The notes under the pieces: model-generated | Seen by the model: the letters and a program-made list of their open reading frames with translations, nothing else | Told to the model about the DNA's origin: nothing | Database searches by the model: none | Position numbers and translations under genes: made by a program | Assembly (NCBI GenBank): GCA_028023455.1 | Contig: JAQFVV010000144.1 | Span: 370,001-434,000, forward strand | Length of the DNA stretch: 64,000 bases | Source: Epiperipatus broadwayi | Taxonomy: Eukaryota > Onychophora > Udeonychophora > Euonychophora > Peripatidae | Direction: 5' to 3' | In this document: piece after piece, positions 23,201-38,200 of the stretch | Layout of the letters: every line of letters begins with the position of its first letter | How positions within the stretch are numbered: position 1 is the first letter of the stretch

Positions 23201-26200
23201 AAATGCAAATCAATAAAAGCACATTATAAATCATTCCCTTGTTCCTAATGTATTTCTTGCAATTTTCTGACAACATAAAGCAAGTCTCTAGTGTTTTTTG
23301 ATTCTATAAAGCATCAATCTCTGATAATCATGTGACTGGAAGCAACTTTTCTACAAAATCCTTGGTAATACCTTTGCTATGATGGATATTAATGATATTC
23401 ACTGATAATTAGTGCACCTTTATTTTAAAAATTGGATGAATAGCAGCATCCTTCATGAACTGAAATATTCCTAAAAAAGCCTTATAATTTTGAAGCTAAT
23501 AACATATTTTAAAACTTCTCCAAATTTTTCATCAGGACTTTGTAATCTTCATATTTTTAAGATCTACAAAGAATTATTTTAAATTCAGTAAGCTGAATAA
23601 TTTTGTTTAAATCTAATTGAGTAGATAGGAAAAATATATTAACATTTTATTGTCTTAATTCTTGTATCATTATTCAAACAGTGAAATACCATCATCGTAA
23701 AAGAGTGACAATCATAAGGAAAAACAGGATCTAAAATGACTAGAATCTGCAAATGTTGGTATTCTCTTTGCACTTCTAAAATGACTAGAATCTGCAGATG
23801 CTGGTATTCTCTTTGCACTTCTGATTCGCCAGTCATTTTAAAAACTTCTTGCCAGTTGCCAAACTTCTGCTTTTAAATCTCAAATTATGAAGATCACATT
23901 AAAATTATTCTGCTAAATAGAAAATGGCATGTTTTCTTTCAACCAAGCCACTAATAATAGGATCATTATCAGAGAATTTAATTAGGATTCTTTTTTTTTT
24001 TAATGAAACCTGAAATACTTAGTTGTATTCACAAATATTCCTTAAGATAATTCCATGCCTCAAACTTGAAAGTCCAAATTAGCAATTTTAATGTTTAATT
24101 GCAATTGAATTTTAGGATAGATATTAGATACTTTTAAAGAATGAACATTAAATTTTTTATGAATATTATTGGAATAGATTCTTTTTAATGCAATTATTAT
24201 TTTAATGATAATCTTATAAGTGCTCATATTATAATATGAACTTCTTTTGTATTCTAATATTGTTAGGTGCCATTATTTTGAGTGTTGTGCAAAAATTCAA
24301 TACTAGTAGATCATTTGAGTTTACAAAATTAATATCATTATTTTCAATAACTTTGAATTCAAAATTTGCTATTCCTAACAACACATGTATTAAAGTCTCT
24401 AATAAAATAAGTTTGGCTTTTAATGGTATTGTGGCAATAATGCTATCATTATGCAAAAGAAGTTCCAATGTCAAAAGAACTTCACTGATATACTAGGAAT
24501 TTCATGAATAGAGGCTAGCAAATCAGACCTCATAGCAAATTCGATACTATACAATCTCTTTTTCTGGATGATTTGCCTCTCCAAAAAAAAAAAAAAAGAA
24601 GCTTTTAGACATCTATGTTTTCAATTAAAATTCCTTGTTTTCGAAGATGAGTTTCACTAATCTCAGCTATATCAATTTAACTGCAAATGCTATCATTCAT
24701 TCAAGCTTTGAAGAATTTGCCTCTTCTAAGGACAGCACATTTGATACTTATGAAATAAACTACAGTCATTTGCTATATATACTGAACAATAATAAAAATA
24801 TGTGTAAGAGATTGTGGTCTGGGCCAATTGATGTGTGCTGGTTCAGAATGAAATCTGCATCATGGGTATCATAGATCTTTTTCACATATCTTTGGTCATA
24901 TGTTCATGATTACATCCTCCACACGGTATTAGAAATGGATAAAAACCAATCCCTACCTTGTGTGAGAGTGGTGTAGTGAAAATTACATTACAGAAATATT
25001 GTTCATTATTGGATAATCTCTAGTGTAATGAATGACTAATAAAATTCATTAATATAGCACATTACATGTATCTATATTTTTAAAATATGCACATTAAAAT
25101 ACTTATCTTTATTATGACAATATCTTCTGGTTTTCATCATTACCATTATTGATTTTATAATTATATCCCTCACTTTAATGAATTATCTACTGAATGCAGC
25201 AATCTAGCTAGATTGTACCAGTAAGACTATATCTCTAATAGGTGGGGGAGGACTCTAAATAGGACTGTGTAACATATGTAATTTTGCTGAATTTAAACCA
25301 TAGTTCCAATCCAAATTTAACATGATTCACATAGGATGTGAATGTAGTGCGTATGTGTGTATATATATGTATTTATTTATACCTTAATGTTTTTTTTTAT
25401 TTTTTTTACTATACCATTAAAAATACTTTCTTTTCAAATTCTATTTTAAATAATTTATTACACTTTACATATCACTTCCATTAATCAAATTAGCCTGAAA
25501 CTAAAATGATAATAAAAAATAATTTGCAGAATAATTTTTCAACTTTTTTTTTTTTATGTTTATACATACAGTATATATAACATTTGACAATTTAAATCTT
25601 TTTTTTTTTTTTACGAAGTAATTGTTACTAACCAGTTCAAAGATTATTTTTAAAAATTGATAAATAAACTTTAATAAATTTATTTTTTAGCTAAGACATT
25701 TAACTTTTAACAGATTCAATATAAAGTCTACAATATACTTTGGCATATTTTTACATACAAACACAAATATAAATTATATCACAATCAAAGCTTAAATAAA
25801 GCAAAAGATTATAAAAAATCTGTTGTTTAAGGCTACAATTTAAACTTTGGTCATGGTGATGTAATTTACACATAACTAATTAATGATTTAATACACACAT
25901 ATATAGTTATAAAAAAAAGTTCAATTTTAGCTGAAAGGTGGCCTCTTATTTTTTGAGGCAAAGAAATTTAGCAGGAAAACTTTTTAAATGTCTATATCAT
26001 ATTTTCTTGATATTGCAACTGTTATCACTATATGATTATTCATAAGGTAAATAAACATATATGAATCACTGTAGTAAGTTTAATGGATTTTATCTCTAAA
26101 TTAACAACTAAGTAATACTATGTTTTAGTTAAGAAATATTACATGTCTGATATTTCTTAAATAAAATATCAATTGTTTTCTTAAAAACAGTATGATGCAT

Positions 26201-29200
26201 GAATGCATTCTCTGTCATATTTACAATCATAATAGACAACATCACCAGCCAAGTCAGTGAATCGAAACTGAAAAATAGAGAGCAATGAAAATATCAGGAT
26301 TATAGACATACTGTTAATGAATGACGATCCTTTTATTTAGATATCTACAACTGTACATTTGGCAGCACAAGTGAAGGATGATTCAACATAAATAAAAGTA
26401 TTTAATAACATTGCGGAGATTAATGGTATATCTTACTGAGTGGTAAGATTATTTATGCAATTTAATGAAAGATATTAAATGCAGATATCTCACTTTTTGC
26501 CCCAACAAGTTCTAGTTCTGATAAAGAAGTGGAGAGTTTTTATTTAAATGTATAGAAAGTGAATAAATTTGAATGAGATGGAAATGAGGAAGAAAATAGG
26601 CTTGTGGAATTCTTTTATTAAGAAAAATTTAAGTGGAAATGGGAATGGAAGCATACAAATGAAGATATATCAGAAATAAATTATATTTGGATTTACAAAA
26701 ATAATGTATTTCATCATTGTAATATACATAATAGATTTAATGCATAAAGTGATCATCAATTAATAAGATGTAACATGCTAATGAAAAGTTATTAAGAAAG
26801 ATAGTATTAACTTCTGATATTCCTAACTTTCAGAAATACTCTAATAAATTTAAGATAAAATCATTTAAAAATATTAACAGACTTACCCAATATTCTATTA
26901 ATAACTAATAGAGAATAAAAAATGGAAATTCCCTAGTAAATTTTTAATTGAAACATAGAAAAATAATATATTTAAAAGAATAAAATATAATTATCTACAA
27001 AAAATCTTTGGACTTCAATCAATTAAAAAAAAAACCAAGCTGAAGAAAAATGGTTTTAAGACAGATCACATCAAATATTAAGCAAAGTTATAGAAAGAAT
27101 TGAAAAATATGAACTGCCATTTAATATTAATTTGTAGATTACAACAAAAGCATTTGGCTCTGTAAGTATTTAACTCTACAAGTGATTAAAGCCTATATCA
27201 CGATGTATACTCAAGTTATCAAAATTTGAAAAATATTTATCAAAGTACAACAATGGTGATTAGATCATATGATGGCTTTAAGAAGATTAATAGTGATAAT
27301 GGTGATTCCATCTCTTTAAAACTTTTTACAACATTATTATAGGAAGCGTTTTTGTGGATTAAAATGGAAAGCTAAAAAATTAAAATAAAAGGATATTATT
27401 TATATCATCTAGATTTTGCTGATAAAAGTGATTATATTCACAAAAAATAATTCAGAGGATTCTGGAACTAAAACGGAGCTGAATTTATTGCTAGAAGAGA
27501 TGATAGCAGATAGACAAGTGAAAAATTAAACTGAATCTTAAAAAATTATAAAAGACAAAATGAAGAAATCAATGGGGACGATATGAAAGTTTTCTGGAAT
27601 GATGTGGTGAAGTTATAAATTAAATTCAGAGTAGTCTTTCTGCAATAAAATGATAATGAATGAAAATGATGATGATGATGATGATAGAAAACAACTTTAT
27701 ACATTTTTTAATATATCTGAAAACTTAATATATGATAAAATTTAAAAATAAAATTAAGTTTTTTACCTGCTGGAATATAAGGGACACCATATACTGATGT
27801 AGGCACCATTACAACTTGAGGTGTACAGTAAGGATTTATTGTAAAAGGCTATGAAAAAAAATGTACAATAATAAAAATGATGTGTGTGATATGTGTCTGA
27901 TAAATATTAGTAAAAAAATTAAATTTTTTAGACTTACAACACACTTCTCCAAATTGTAGTAACCTTAAATTATAATCAAGTTTAAAATCTTCCAGATTAA
28001 TGTCTCTCACACATAATCACAAAAAAAATCCTGTTCATCTGGAGAAGGAGACTTGAAACAACTGAACATCCACACAAAAACGATAGTAAAACTTTTCTAT
28101 TTATAGATCCTTAATTATAACCAATGTGATTTTGAAGATTGAATGTTTTAACAATTGATTGTACCCTTACAAAGTATTTAATCCAAGAATTTTTCAATAT
28201 TCATATCTCGTAATAGGCAGAAATAATTAATATCCATATTAATAATAAACATTTCGTGGAACAAAAATATGACATAAGTATATATAATAAATTAATAAAT
28301 GCAATGATATTTGTAACAAATCAAATCTTTTAGATTTGTGAAGCATTTTCCAAAGCTTGTGTGCTTGTATACATATATAATGTTAAATTAAATAATTTCA
28401 TGGGTTAATTGTAATGTAAACAATGGAATAAGTAAAGTTAATTCCATGTAATAAGTAGAGAAATAAATTAGCACTGATTTTGCTATACTATCAATTATTA
28501 TTGATAGCCCTTAAGTTAAACTAATTTGCTCTAATAGTTTTTTGTCTTGAATTCACTTAGAAACATAAGATCCTCTCTTTCAGTTCTAATCCAAGGACTT
28601 ATACGGATTTAAAACCAGACATTAATTTTTATAAGCTTGTAGAAGAACTTTATCTACAGTTTACATTCTGTAAATATTATTTTATCTCTCCCAAAATACT
28701 AAATATTTCAAACATTTTCATGGATTAATTATAATATAAACAAAGAAAAAGTGGGGTTAATTCCAGGTTATAATTAGAAAAAAATGTAGCATTGATAGTG
28801 TTAAGTAAATATCAATTACTATTGATTGTTCTTAAATTAAACTAATTTACCCTAGTAATCCATAATATCTTTTTAGTCTTGAATTCACTTATTTGCTTAT
28901 TTACATCATAATTAGGACCATGAAAATATTTAACACACATAGCTCTCTGTGAGAGATGAAATAATATTTACAATAAAAAGAAAATGAAATTCTTCCAAAT
29001 CTTCATGCTTATTAAAATATGTCTGGATTTAAATCCATGTAAGACATTGGGTTAGAAATGAAAGAAGGGATCTCCTTTTGTTTCTAAGTGAACTCAAGAA
29101 CAAAAGCTATTATGGACCACTAAAGCAAATTGGTTTAGCTTAAAGGCTGTCAGTAGTAAGTGACAGTTACCTAGAAACATCAGTACAATTATATTTTTTT

Positions 29201-32200
29201 AGTTATTTCATGAAATGAACTCCATCTATTCCTTTGCTTATATATACATAAATAATAAAAAATGAATGCATTGAATTGCTTTAATAATATATAAATTAAA
29301 AGCAACATTTTAACAAGTTTTTTTACATACATTATTATTTAGTAATATTACAGCAATGGTTTATAATCTATTTTGGCCATGAATATGAGGGGGAAACCTC
29401 GAAAGTACTAGGCCTAGATTAATTTAATTTAATTGTTTTTGTTACTACTGACAGCTTCTTCTTCAGCATGTTAAAGCGCTTATGTATACCATAAATACTA
29501 AATGTATTTTTGAGAATCTAGTAGAGATCATTTTAGTTCTGAAAATGCATTCTAAATCATAAAACACAGTGTTATTCTGTTTATTATTCTATATAAATAT
29601 CTGCATATTTATATACTATTATTTAATTTTTAACTTTATTGTAATTATTTACAGTATCTGCTATTAAAACTTTCCAAATTTTCTTTACTTTTTTAAGTTA
29701 TTAATTAAGGCAGACTTGTATCATACAATTGTTGAACAAATATCCCAAAATCAATTTGACATCAATTAATAATAATTCTTGTAATAATCTTTCTGACAAA
29801 AAAGAAACTATCTTACAATTCAGGCCCTAAATAAGAGATAGTATCTTCTATTGATCTAAAATCTCCTAGTCTACTACAACTTACACTTTACTTCACTAAC
29901 TTCTAAGATATCAATATATTGTGACAGGGACTAAGATTTGAACTCCGTCGCAAGGCTTGAAATATGTTAATATAAATAAACCTTAGACAGAAAAAGATAA
30001 AAGTATTTAAAATAATTATAGAAATGTCTGTGGATAGAAACGTTTATACAAACATGATATAAATTATATTTATTATCTTATTACTTTGTTGTACTGTGAT
30101 ATAAATTTTTAATTTTAAGAGTAAGAAATATTTTTTTGTTTTTATTTAAACATTATAAAATATTAATAAACATAATTACCTCAGCATTTCATTCATCAGT
30201 ATCGGGTAATTATGTAAAAATTTTAAGCAGTATGTGGAATGCGACTCAATATAAAAATGTTATTTTTTTTAATGAAAGAAAAGAGAAAGATATATATGTA
30301 TCCTATAAAGGATTAATTAATAAGATTTTTTTTATCTTATCAGTGTTAAATGAATCTTGTACTGATTCAATGTACAAGATTCAATTTTTTGTTGTTGTTA
30401 GTATGAATCAAGTGGTTGAACTTTAGTGAAAAGTTTGTAATTATATACTATTTAAAGATTGTAATATAAATAAAATGGGGGGGAAAAAAATTTGTTGTAT
30501 TTTTGTAAAAGATAAAAAAGAAAAATAAAATGTTAAGACTGACCACTGGAATGATGAATCAGCATTTTTCTTTTGTATAAGGGAAATGTAAAAAGAAAAG
30601 GAATTTTTTTAAAAAGAGAGAGATCAGCTTCTCTCAAAGTACTCCTCATGCAGGTGCTTTGGTTTCTAATTTTTAGAGTGTTTGTTTCCTGCCTAGGGAA
30701 AAGAAAAAAAGAGAGAACTTTTGTTGAGAGATGAACTACTACGTGTTGATTTGACTGGTTCATGATTGTGCTAACATGACCTTTGTAAAAAAATGTTTTG
30801 GTCAAAATGAGTAAAAAGGAAAGTTAAATTAAGATTTTAAATGAACACTAAAGTGAAATCTTAAATTACATGAAATTTGATTGAATTAACCGGTGACTTT
30901 TCAATATAAGAGAATAAAAAAATATTTATATATAATTATTGGAACTAATTGTTCTGTGTTTGGCAAAAATAAATATCATGGAAGAGATAGAAAGTATTAT
31001 AGTACCAAGCAATGAATATAATGGAGAGATCTTCCATCCATCTCAGTCATGTGATTGTGTTATTTCTGTCACATCTGTCCAATGTCTGATGATCAATTGG
31101 TAAAACTGGAATCCAACGTAAACAGGCAATGGTAAAGATGTTAAATGTTAATGTGAACTGAAAACATATGGATTGTTTGTTAATGAAGACCAGTTTAGAA
31201 CCCACCACAAAACTAAGAGAAATTACTTTTAATCCAAAAGATATGAACATTATTATGGGTAAATAAGAAATTCAAATAAAAATTACAGATATAGTTAAGC
31301 TTATGATTCTGGTTGTTATAGTCCCAGAGAATAAGGGGAAAACTTATATTTTATTTTATTTCAATGTTGTTGTTTTTTATATTATTATTTTATATCTGAT
31401 TGTGAAATTGTGTTCTTAGGTGTTTTTTTTTTTTCTTTTTTTGGTGTTTGTTTCCTTTTTCTTTGATATTGTATGAATCAAAGGGAAAGAAAAGGGAAAC
31501 TAATATGTATATACATGAATGTACACCGTTCCACAGACATGTTTATAAAGGTATGAAATGTAAATAAGAAAGAGTAATGGTGAAGGGAATTTATTGTAAA
31601 ATAATTATTATTTTTTTATTGTTTTGTGATTTTTATATATATTTGGATGAAGAAAGTGTATAAAATGTATGTGGGAAAATTTTAATTTTTGTCATAATTT
31701 GTTATTACTCATATATCTGTTGAAATGATTTTAATAAAAGACACAGATAAAGGAAAAAAAAGAGAAAACAATGTATTTTAAAATAAAGTGATTTTCTAAA
31801 AGAAAAAAATATAAACAGTTTAGTGGTTGATCATTTCCATCCATCATTATTAAATATTATAACTGACTATTGCCAAAGGTAATGATATCCTATATCCAGG
31901 CCAGGGGAGAGGGTGTGCCAGCATGGTCATTTGGCTAGGGTCTATAATATTCAAGGGCCTACTTTTGTTGGGCAAAATTTTAAAAAAAGCTAAATATATC
32001 TATCTAACATGTATAAATAAAAAATTTATTCAACTTATTATACCAAATTTTTTGCAAGAGAAGGATTCAATCATTTTGTTCTTAAATTTAAATATGACAG
32101 TTTTATTTTATAGAACTTCTATAAAATAAAACTGGCATATTGAAATTAGCTGAGCAATTTGTTGATGAACACCTCTATGTTATAACTACCATGCATGTAA

Positions 32201-35200
32201 CTGTAATGTTTGTCATATGTTTTAGACATTTATTACAATTGTTGACAAAGTTATTAAAGTGTTATTTAGAAGCAATCCTATTTTTAACAATAATAAATTA
32301 ATAAAGACAATCATCTTTTTTATTATTATTATTAAAAGAATGAGATATACTAGTTTTTAATTTAAAAGTTAAACTATTCTACCTTACATATTTTGTACCA
32401 ATTCTTTTTCCATTTGGACGACAATTAAAAAATTTAAAAGTGGTGCGGCAAAAAGAAAATGAGCCAAATTATAGGAAGATGCAGTCAAAAAGTTGAAATT
32501 GATTACAGGATTTCTGATCACAAACCAAAAAACACATGAGGTTGAGAATAATCAGATTAGTAGAGACAAAAGTGGTTGTATTACCTTGTTCCAGTTTTTG
32601 AAATACCAACCAATGTTCTTAATGATAAGAACAATCATTCTTTTCCAGTTAGACTTTTTACAGTGACCCTTAAGAATGGAGAAAAATATAAAAGAGATTG
32701 ACTGTCTTGGAGTAAAGAAAATATTTCTTTGTATTGTGCTCCTTGTTTTTTGTTCAACAAAAGAGAAGTTTCTTCAAATGTAAGCACATTAGCTGAACAT
32801 CCAGATTGAGATATTGCAAAAGAATGGCAAATTATTGAAAGACATTGTAACAAATCATGAAAATTCCAAAATATATAAAATAAATTATATCACTTGAAAG
32901 AAAGCAATGAAAGCAGTTACATATAATTCTATGATCGATAATTTTGTTGTTAATCAGCTTAAAGCAAAAAGTGAAAAATGGAAAACGATATTTTGTCGAA
33001 TTTTAAATATTATTTTTTTGGCTGAAATAGGATTTGAATTATGTGGATCTTCTGGAAAATAGGAGAGAGTACTAATGGTATCTTTTTGAGCCTAGTTGAG
33101 CTTCTGAGCGAGTACGACCAGGTACTGAGTGATCATGTTGTACAAGTTCGTAATTCACAAGAAAATAACTCCCATCTTCAGGTGCATTATCTCTTTTATC
33201 ATATTCAAAATGAATTTATTGAAATCTGTGGCTCAAAAATTTTGTTCAGAAAAAAATTATATTAGAAGTTAAATCAGCAAAATACTTTGCTATTTCTGTG
33301 GATAGAAGATGTAATTGTACTCATCAAGAGCAGCTGTCATTTATCTTGAGGTATGTTAAAGTTATAAATATAAGTTTTTCTATTGAAGCGCGCTTAATTA
33401 TATTTTGTGATTTCCCTAAAAAGACTGAAAAAATTTCTGGAAAAATTTTTGAAGTCCTCGATAGTTTTGATCTTAACTTTGTTGACCGTGTAGGTCAATC
33501 ATAAGAAAATGGTGCCAATATGACTGACACATACAATGGTGTTCAGGATAAATTGAAATAAATAAATAAAAATGACTTGTTATCAAATTGTGCAAACCAT
33601 ATGTTAAATTTAGTCGGAGCAGATAGTACCAAAGCATGTAAAAAAGTGATTACATTTTTTGGAATGTTTCAAAAAATGTATAATATCTTCAGCATAGTTC
33701 ACAAAGATGAGAAATATTGAAAAAAACATGTTTCTGTATCCCTTCATCAAATGTCCAAAAGCCAGAATAGATTGTGTTCAACTTATTGCTCAACATTTCA
33801 GTAGTATTAGAAAAACTGTAAAAGAGGTGAACAGAAAGTAAGGCTGACCTTGGTGGCATTGAAAAATATCTGGACAGTTTTGAGTGTTTTAATGGCTTCA
33901 ATTTGACATAAGTGCTAACAATCATACATGAGATAAATCTATTTGAATGTTGTGATGCAATACTGGATGCAGAAAGAGACAATATCAATCAATTACAAGA
34001 AGATCTTCTGAAGCATAGAGTCAAGTGGAATGAAATACTTCAAGAAGTTCAAGTAAAGTAGATATATTGACTAACTGTAATTTGCGTCACGGTTCCACAT
34101 ACCCAACTCAACAACATGTAGAAAATTACTTCATTGTGAATGTATTCCATTACATAATAGATTTTGTGTTTAATGGGCTTAAGCATTGATTTTCTGCAGT
34201 TAAAGAAATATGCTATCATTTTGATTTCTTATGGGACTTTAAGAACTTGAGTGAAGACAAATTATTTCAAAAGTTAACAGATTTGTGAGCCAATAAGCAA
34301 ATCAAATTTCAGTTGAACTCCTCAATGAAATAGCTTTGCTTAAGAAAGTGTTTGATGTAAATTTTAAAATTGATATCTCACCAAAAAAAATTTACGGTCA
34401 AATATTGAGTTTGAAGTTATTTAATATTTTTCTGAATGTCCTTATTACACTGACAATTTTCTTGACACTTCGAACAATGATGCCATCAAATGAAAAAACA
34501 TTAGTGTCCTAAAATTAATTAAATCCTATTTGCGATCAACAATGGGGTAAGAACAACTAAATGGATTGGCTATAATGAATATGAATAGTAATATAGCAAA
34601 GTTACTTGACTTCTCAATTGTAATTGAAGAATTTGCTAACATAAAAATTCATAAAACCTTCTTAAATAAATAAAAATTGTTTGGGAAATTTAGAAAATGA
34701 TTTCATTATTAAATATCACATCAGAAACTTACATAAAGGCCTACTTTTCTTAGCTGACATGGGCCTAATTCCTATTCTCTCCAGTCTGGTCTGTGTCTTT
34801 CTTTCAAATTATTTGTTAATACACTTATTCTGAGAGTTATAGCTGAGCTAGTGTAGGGGATTGCCATACCAGGAGTTAATGCATGTTTTTATATACATAC
34901 TCCTTCATTGCATAATTCTTTATTTAGTTTAGAATTGGTATTTAAGGCTTATAAAAAAAAATCAGTGTTTATAAATATGCCTTGAAGAATCTAAACCAAA
35001 TATAAATTGGTTTCCATATAATTATAGGTACACATGAAATAGCTAGGAAATATAACTAATTAACCTTAGTTTGATTACCTTTATTCTATAAAGTGAGAAA
35101 TAAGGGGTTTATTTTTAAAAACAAACTATGAATAAAACTACGTATGAATAGAGAAGGTTATTAGTGTCATTTGAAGCATATGAGATTTGGATAGTTCCCC

Positions 35201-38200
35201 TATCTCATAGATGAATAACCCACAAGGAGACGATGGCTGGTACAGTAAAAATGATATATTTTCATCACATTTGTTTTCCTGGGTTCACACTATTCATATT
35301 TTTTCATTGAAGTTAATGATTTTACTTTTCTATGTACTTTTAACATTAATAATTAGCTATTTAAATGAGTTCATATTATAGCATAAAAGAAAAATCTTTT
35401 CCATACATAAGTGAAGAATTTCATGATTTCTTATTTAAGTCAAATTCTCATTCATATGTATGTTAACCATTAGGATATTTTTTGTTTTTTAATTAAAACA
35501 AATACTATAATATATTGTGAATAATGTTTATACAACATAATACAAATAAGAACTGAAAGTTATGTTGATGTATACATCATACTTGGGAATTTGTTCGTAT
35601 TTTATATACTGTATAGGTAAGAACAATGCTTGCATAGACTTGAAGTATTGATACATATTCTTAGCTCTTTCTTAATAGTATATTGAGTTTTTTTTGATTA
35701 CTCATAAGGTTTTCAATGCAGTATGTAAAAAATAGTTTATGACAGTTTTTTTTTTATCCAATCTGAAAAGATGCTTGGCTGAAATGGGACTGAGATCACC
35801 TGACATCAATATCAACTTATACTGCCATTATTCAATTAGATATCATTTTAAAGTCTGAAAGACATTTAAAAATTTGATCTTAATAATACAATATATATCT
35901 ATATGTATTATAACAGAAAAAAGTTGGAATAAAATAATCATAGACTGAGCAAACAATTTATGTGAAGGAACATTTATTGAGATCAGTATACATACATTTG
36001 AAAAATAGTAGTGTAAAACCCAGATCTTCAAATTTTCATGAAAAAATTCAGATACTCCATGTTTGTAGACATCAGATTTATAGTGTATGGAAGGGTTTAT
36101 ATGATTATATCCAACTTTCATTTCTTTTAAACACAGCTTTAATTGCTGTAGGAGGGTACTAGTATATCATTTTTTTAAATGAGCTGTCATTATTCTTTGC
36201 TAGTCTTCCAACATCATCCACAGCTCACAGTTTCTGGTTCCTGCAGCTTGCTTATAATATTTAGACAAACATGTATATATAAAGAATTAAATAGAAATTC
36301 ATATAACATTACAATACTAGCTAAAAAAAAAAATTTTTTTTTATTAAAATTCTTCCACAACCATGTTTTCATCTATGGTTGTGGAAGAATTTTAATAAAA
36401 AAAATTTTTTTTTTTAGCTAGTATTGTAATGTTATATGAATTTCTATTTTATTTATAATTACTAATATAGCATTAGGCAGTATTTAATATATAAAAAATG
36501 TATGACCAAATATAGCATATATTTTAGATAATAATGATTATAACTGATGTAGAATTTTAATTCATTAAGTTTAATATTATATAACATATTAATAACTGAA
36601 AGACTTATGGACATATACCATTTTACCTACAAAATTATTAGGAAAAATAAAAATAGCTAAATATGTTTTTTTAAATCTATAAGATGACATACTTCATGCA
36701 GGCATTGCATAATAAAATGAATCTTAGAGATACATGTATACATGTTAGTAAAATGCCCACCCACACACATTGTATGGGACAAGGAATTATTTAACAAAGA
36801 AAAATAGCTAAAAACCTATTATGTATTTTAGTTTAAATTAAAGTAATGATGAGATATATGTGGACTACACATTAGAAGATAATTATAAATCTTACCAATT
36901 ACAAAAAATAGTCAAAGTTAAAATGTTTACAGAATAAGGCCTTTTAAAATATATATTTAAATAGTATAAAATTGAAATTCTCACAGATTATATGATGAGT
37001 TTGTGCACTTAAATGTAATATATAATTTTCAAGTGAATTCTTTTGATGATTTTGTATATCAGGTTTTTCTTTATAGCCGATTTCTTAAACATTTATTATT
37101 GAGTTTTCTGACTTTAATATCTTGTGGCAACCAATCACAAGTTAATAGGAAGCAAGATTTCCTTTCTTAGGCATTCAGTGTTTAGCTGGATGTCATTCTT
37201 TCATAGCTATTGCATGATTCTATAGTTGAAAAAAAACAGTCCAAAAAAGTACTCTAATGACCATGTGAATATATTTAACTATTTCACTAAATTTATAACA
37301 ACACTTATAATTCTAAGTAATGTAGCAATTAGCTATGCTAATTTTGCTTTGAATTCAATTTGGTAAATGCTAATTAATTATTTTCTCCTAATATCCATCT
37401 TCAACTTTCCAGTCTACAACTTTATTAGGATGAATTATTTAGATAATCTACATAGCTGAACGTCTGATGTAGAAATATGATAATGTAAACTGGAAAATGA
37501 ATACCTACCACAGTCAACCCTCCTATTTATATTAACTGCTCATATAATTATTGTTTGATAAATATATATTTAATTAATTCAATAAGTACGTTAATTAGGT
37601 GCTTGTTTTTTTTTCATTGTTATAAACAAATATGTTAATTACATTCTTTTTAAATGACTCATACATATAATTGATATAAATCAAAATATTTTGTGATCTA
37701 AGTTCATAAATTTAATTTATAAACAATTTTAATTTATATTCAAATATAGTAAATTTTGCTATCATTACATATGTAATCATAAAGTCACACTTATTTTATC
37801 TTTCGATATTTTTGACATTGTAAAAAATAATATTTGAAAGTAGAGAGCAGAATAATTTCTTTTAATTTCTTCCTTTTGATTTTAACAAAAACTCAGTAAT
37901 AAATATCATTTTATTATTTTAACTTTACCTAGTTATTTTAAATCTATTGCAAAATAATTCCTGAAAGATGGGAATTAAGACAAAACAATCTTTAGGATTT
38001 ATATATATGCTGCAAAAAAGCGATGACATACAACCACTTTTACAATGTTACAATTTTGATTTTAATAATATTTAAACTTTAATAATATACATTAATGTTA
38101 AATCTTTTATTATAATGTTCTTAATTTTTTAATTTCATCATAATGTTAAACACTTATTTGCCATAACAAAGCTTGATTTAGACACCAGCATGATTAATAG

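Noticed and set aside
24236-24496. Plus-strand open frame of 86 codons with a hydrophobic start
   Set aside because: It is antisense to the decayed LINE endonuclease on the minus strand and has no features of its own.
29930-29960. tRNA gene suggested by a GAGTTCAAATC word
   Set aside because: No A box or cloverleaf can be formed around it.
30533-30805. Minus-strand 90-codon frame as a host gene
   Set aside because: No recognisable domain, no splice context and no neighbouring exons; kept only as part of an unassigned block.
36179-36421. Plus-strand open frame of 80 codons
   Set aside because: It runs through both arms of the perfect hairpin; the reading is a by-product of the palindrome.
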